Source of the DNA: Pomacea canaliculata
Taxonomy: Eukaryota > Mollusca > Gastropoda > Architaenioglossa > Ampullariidae
Length of the DNA stretch: 64,000 bases
Assembly (NCBI RefSeq): GCF_003073045.1
Contig: NC_037596.1
Span: 15,193,012 to 15,257,011, forward strand
Direction: 5' to 3'
The notes beneath the pieces are model-generated. The model was given only the letters and a program-made list of their open reading frames with translations, searched no databases and was not told where the DNA came from. Each line of letters begins with the position of its first letter. Within the stretch, counting starts at the first letter, position 1. A program made the translations under genes and the position numbers. Positions 61,931 to 64,000 of this stretch are shown one piece after another.

Positions 61931-64000
61931 CAGGGGTGTCAAACACCCGGCCCGCGGGCAACATCCGGCCCGCCATGAAATTTTACCTGGCCCGCTAAAG
62001 AATTTTAGTTAATCATTGTTAATGGCCCGGCGACGGCGACAGTTAGAAGGCAAAGAACAGAAAAGTTCCCGTCAAGCACAGCAAGCGATGGGATGAGTTT
62101 AGTGAAGTTTGTGCAGACCACCAACAGTGCACTGGTCAAGTTACCACCGCTCCTGTTACTGACCTGAAGGGAGGGTGAAGGCGGGGCCCATAAATCTGAC
62201 CTTTGACACGGGACACGCTGGCCTGAACACGGGCCGCGGGTCGAAGATTTTTAGTACCTGTTAACTTCCCTGAATCGGTCCGAGATCAAAGGGTGACTAG
62301 GGGGTAACCCACGTGTACGATGAGGCAGCTCAGCAAAAGACTAATAGAAACTCATCCTTTTCTGAATGTGTGGGCTGGCGAGCGGAAGTTGTCTTGATGA
62401 GACGTTAAGTTTTGAGAAGCAAATGTTGGTGGGAGTGTAGCTTCTCCAAGGACAGGGGATTATATATATACCTACCAACTAGAATTATATGTCCAAACTG
62501 TGCATGATACGTGCAAACTGAATTAAACTCGTGGACTGTGGATGATAAGTGCCGACTGTTTAATACTGACTGTCCAGTTCCTGCGTCGTCAAGAGTTAAT
62601 GACTGCCGCCAGAGATATAAGTATCCGAGTATAAACAGCAAGCCACGGTGTAGAAATAATTGCTGCTTGTGTATTGATGATTTGTGTCTTTTTTGCCTAA
62701 ATATAGCTTCTTTTACATACATATACTGATGCAATAACATCACATGTCATAGCAAATAGTACTGAGCAGAGCAGAGCACGCGATTGTTTATTAGAATTAA
62801 TTGAAAGCTGTGTGTAGTGTGTGAACTTAACGCTAGTCGTAGGTACTGGTGCGCCATCTGTCGGGGAACAAAGGCAGATGATCAGAGCGAAGCACGTGTT
62901 GTGAATTTTTCTAAAGACTTTTACTTACTGTTAATTTAATTAATAAAGATCGAGAACATTACACTGTGTAGTGAAGGGATTTTTGTAATTTAATACCAAT
63001 CAAATTTCAAATTAAAGCTAGCCGTTAAAATGGCCAAGAGAAAAGCTGATTTTGAAAACAGAATCTTTCAAAGCCAATGGGAGGCTGAATACATGTTTAC
63101 TAATATCAGCGGTAAACCAGTGTGTCTACTTTGTGGAGATACAATAGCTGTGACCACAGAATATAATCTGAGACGGCATTACGAGACTAAACATCAGGAC
63201 AAGTTGAAAAGCCTGAATGCGGAACAGAAGCTAAAGAAAGTGGAAGAACTTACGAGGAATCTAAGATCACAGCAAACATTGTTCACTATAGCAACATCAC
63301 AAAGTGAAGCTGCTGTGAAAGCAAGTTTTATTGTGGCAGAGGAGATCGCTAAATCAGCCCGGCCATTCAGTGAGGGAGAGTTTGTGTAGAGTTGCATGAT
63401 GAAAGTGTGTGAAGTCTTGTGTCCAAACAAAAAGCAAATGTTTGCAAATGTAAGCCTCAGCAGAAACACGGTTGCTAATAGGATTTGTGAGATGGCCACT
63501 GATGTGAAAACACAGCTGATCGAAAAAAGCAAAGACTTCGTTGCATACTCTCTTACAGTCGATGAAAGCACGGACACGACGGACACCGCACAACTCGCCA
63601 TCTTCATCCGTGGAGTCGACTAGTCTGAATATCACAGAAGAAATATTAGACATAAATCCATTCATGGGACAACGACAGGAAAGGACATTTTTGACAAAGT
63701 ATATCAAAGTATAACAGACATGAACCTGTCCTGGGACAAACTTGTTGCACTTACAACAGATGGCGCCCCAGCGATGTGCGGCCCACAGAGTGGACTAGTT
63801 GCAAGGATGCGGTCACATATCCAAGAAAATTGTACTGGGCAGTTGATAGCATATCACTGTATCATACACCAAAAATCGTTGTGTGCTAAAGTCCTCAACA
63901 TAGAGCATATCTGTGTGAGCAACTTTTCTCTGTGATGAAGATCAACAAAACATCACACAGGAGTCGTCTTACTGATGTACACTTGCAGTCCATCCTGAGA
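61931..64000 (+). mobile_element. hAT transposon with BED-finger transposase, degenerate, runs off right edge
   Basis: The left end is CAGGGGTGTCAAACACCCGG with CCGGCCCGC palindromic subterminal sequence, typical of hAT elements; the right end lies beyond the window. The transposase (63030 onward) starts MAKRKADFENRIFQSQWEAE, has a BED zinc finger (CLLCG...RRHYETKH) and resembles SPIN/GTF2IRD2-type hAT proteins. It is interrupted by an in-frame TAG at 63387, a TAG at 63621 with a frameshift, and a frame change near 63905, where a CEQLFSVMK dimerisation-domain start follows directly on the IAYHCIIHQKSLC segment. A large central part of the RNase H-like domain is therefore deleted. Confidence 0.85.
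63030..64000 (+). pseudogene. hAT transposase pseudogene (BED zinc finger, broken RNase H-like domain)
   Basis: Pieces in order: 63030-63389 (BED finger and linker ending RPFSEGEFV), 63390-63623 (VCEVLCPNKKQMF..., VDESTDTTDTAQLAIFIRGV, which holds the first catalytic-region aspartates), 63664-63900 (GTTTGKDIFDKVY, LTTDGAPAMCG, CIIHQKSLC), then in another frame from 63914 a CEQLFSVMK, SRLTDVHLQSILR segment of the C-terminal hAT dimerisation domain. Two stops and at least two frame changes make it inactive. Not a host gene. Confidence 0.85.

Noticed and set aside
62405-62743. 112-residue minus-strand frame
   Set aside because: It lies inside the hAT element between its left end and transposase and has no recognisable motif.

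Overview
The window looks like a stretch of an AT-rich animal genome, most likely a mollusc and probably a gastropod. The genes are multi-exon with GT-AG introns. Transposons are abundant: a tRNA-derived SINE, LINE remnants and several hAT families. There are many simple repeats and a short TTAGGG-type repeat. The species assignment is inference; no gene here fixes it.

From 1 to about 51 kb the window is a cluster of two unnamed, tandemly duplicated families of small secreted or membrane immunoglobulin-like proteins. I call them family A and family B. Splice sites, reading frames and intron phases were read by eye and are mutually consistent between paralogs. Family A is signal peptide, cysteine-rich domain (CRCR motif), Ig-like domain, and a second Ig-like domain. 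Copies: A0 (184-830, -, short form lacking two domain exons), A1 (4564-6828, +, broken by a SINE), A2 (35993-38431, -), A3 (43969-45392, -, no fourth exon seen). Family B is signal peptide, one Ig-like ectodomain split over two exons, a charged Gln/Glu/Lys-rich stalk, one transmembrane helix with a GxxxG motif, a microexon, and a cytoplasmic tail. Copies: B1 (9727-14003, +), B2 (20298-25605, +), B3 (30447-33814, -), B4 (47912-50861, -). All four B copies assemble into open frames with the same intron phases (1,1,1,1,2), giving 203, 243, 263 and 229 residues. A degenerate B exon 2 (2624-2688) and an unrelated symmetric phase-1 exon (3423-3578) lie at the left.

The layout is roughly mirror-symmetric: A1-B1-B2 read rightward, and B4-A3-A2-B3 read leftward, with the centre near 28 kb. 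Where A and B are adjacent (A1>B1, A2>B3), A is upstream in the direction of transcription. Every extracellular exon is phase 1-1, so exons can be lost, gained or joined without breaking frame. A0 and A3 look like results of exon loss. This is the organisation expected of a diversifying invertebrate recognition locus (compare the Ig-like allorecognition genes of Hydractinia, or mollusc FREP-type genes), but function here is inference.

From about 51 kb to the right end I see no host gene. This part is a repeat graveyard: a pair of about 265-bp inverted repeats (51368/54292), a roughly 2-kb unit present twice in direct orientation (about 51960-54246 and 59158-61049), CpG-rich blocks, a 180-bp higher-order minisatellite (57018-57560), a partial KIAA1586-like hAT relic (58069), and a BED-finger hAT element running off the right edge (61931-64000). 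Other elements inside the gene cluster are two hAT MITEs with perfect 8-bp target duplications, a LINE reverse-transcriptase relic in an intron of B2, and a 16-bp minisatellite (about 38 copies) directly after the B2 stop codon.
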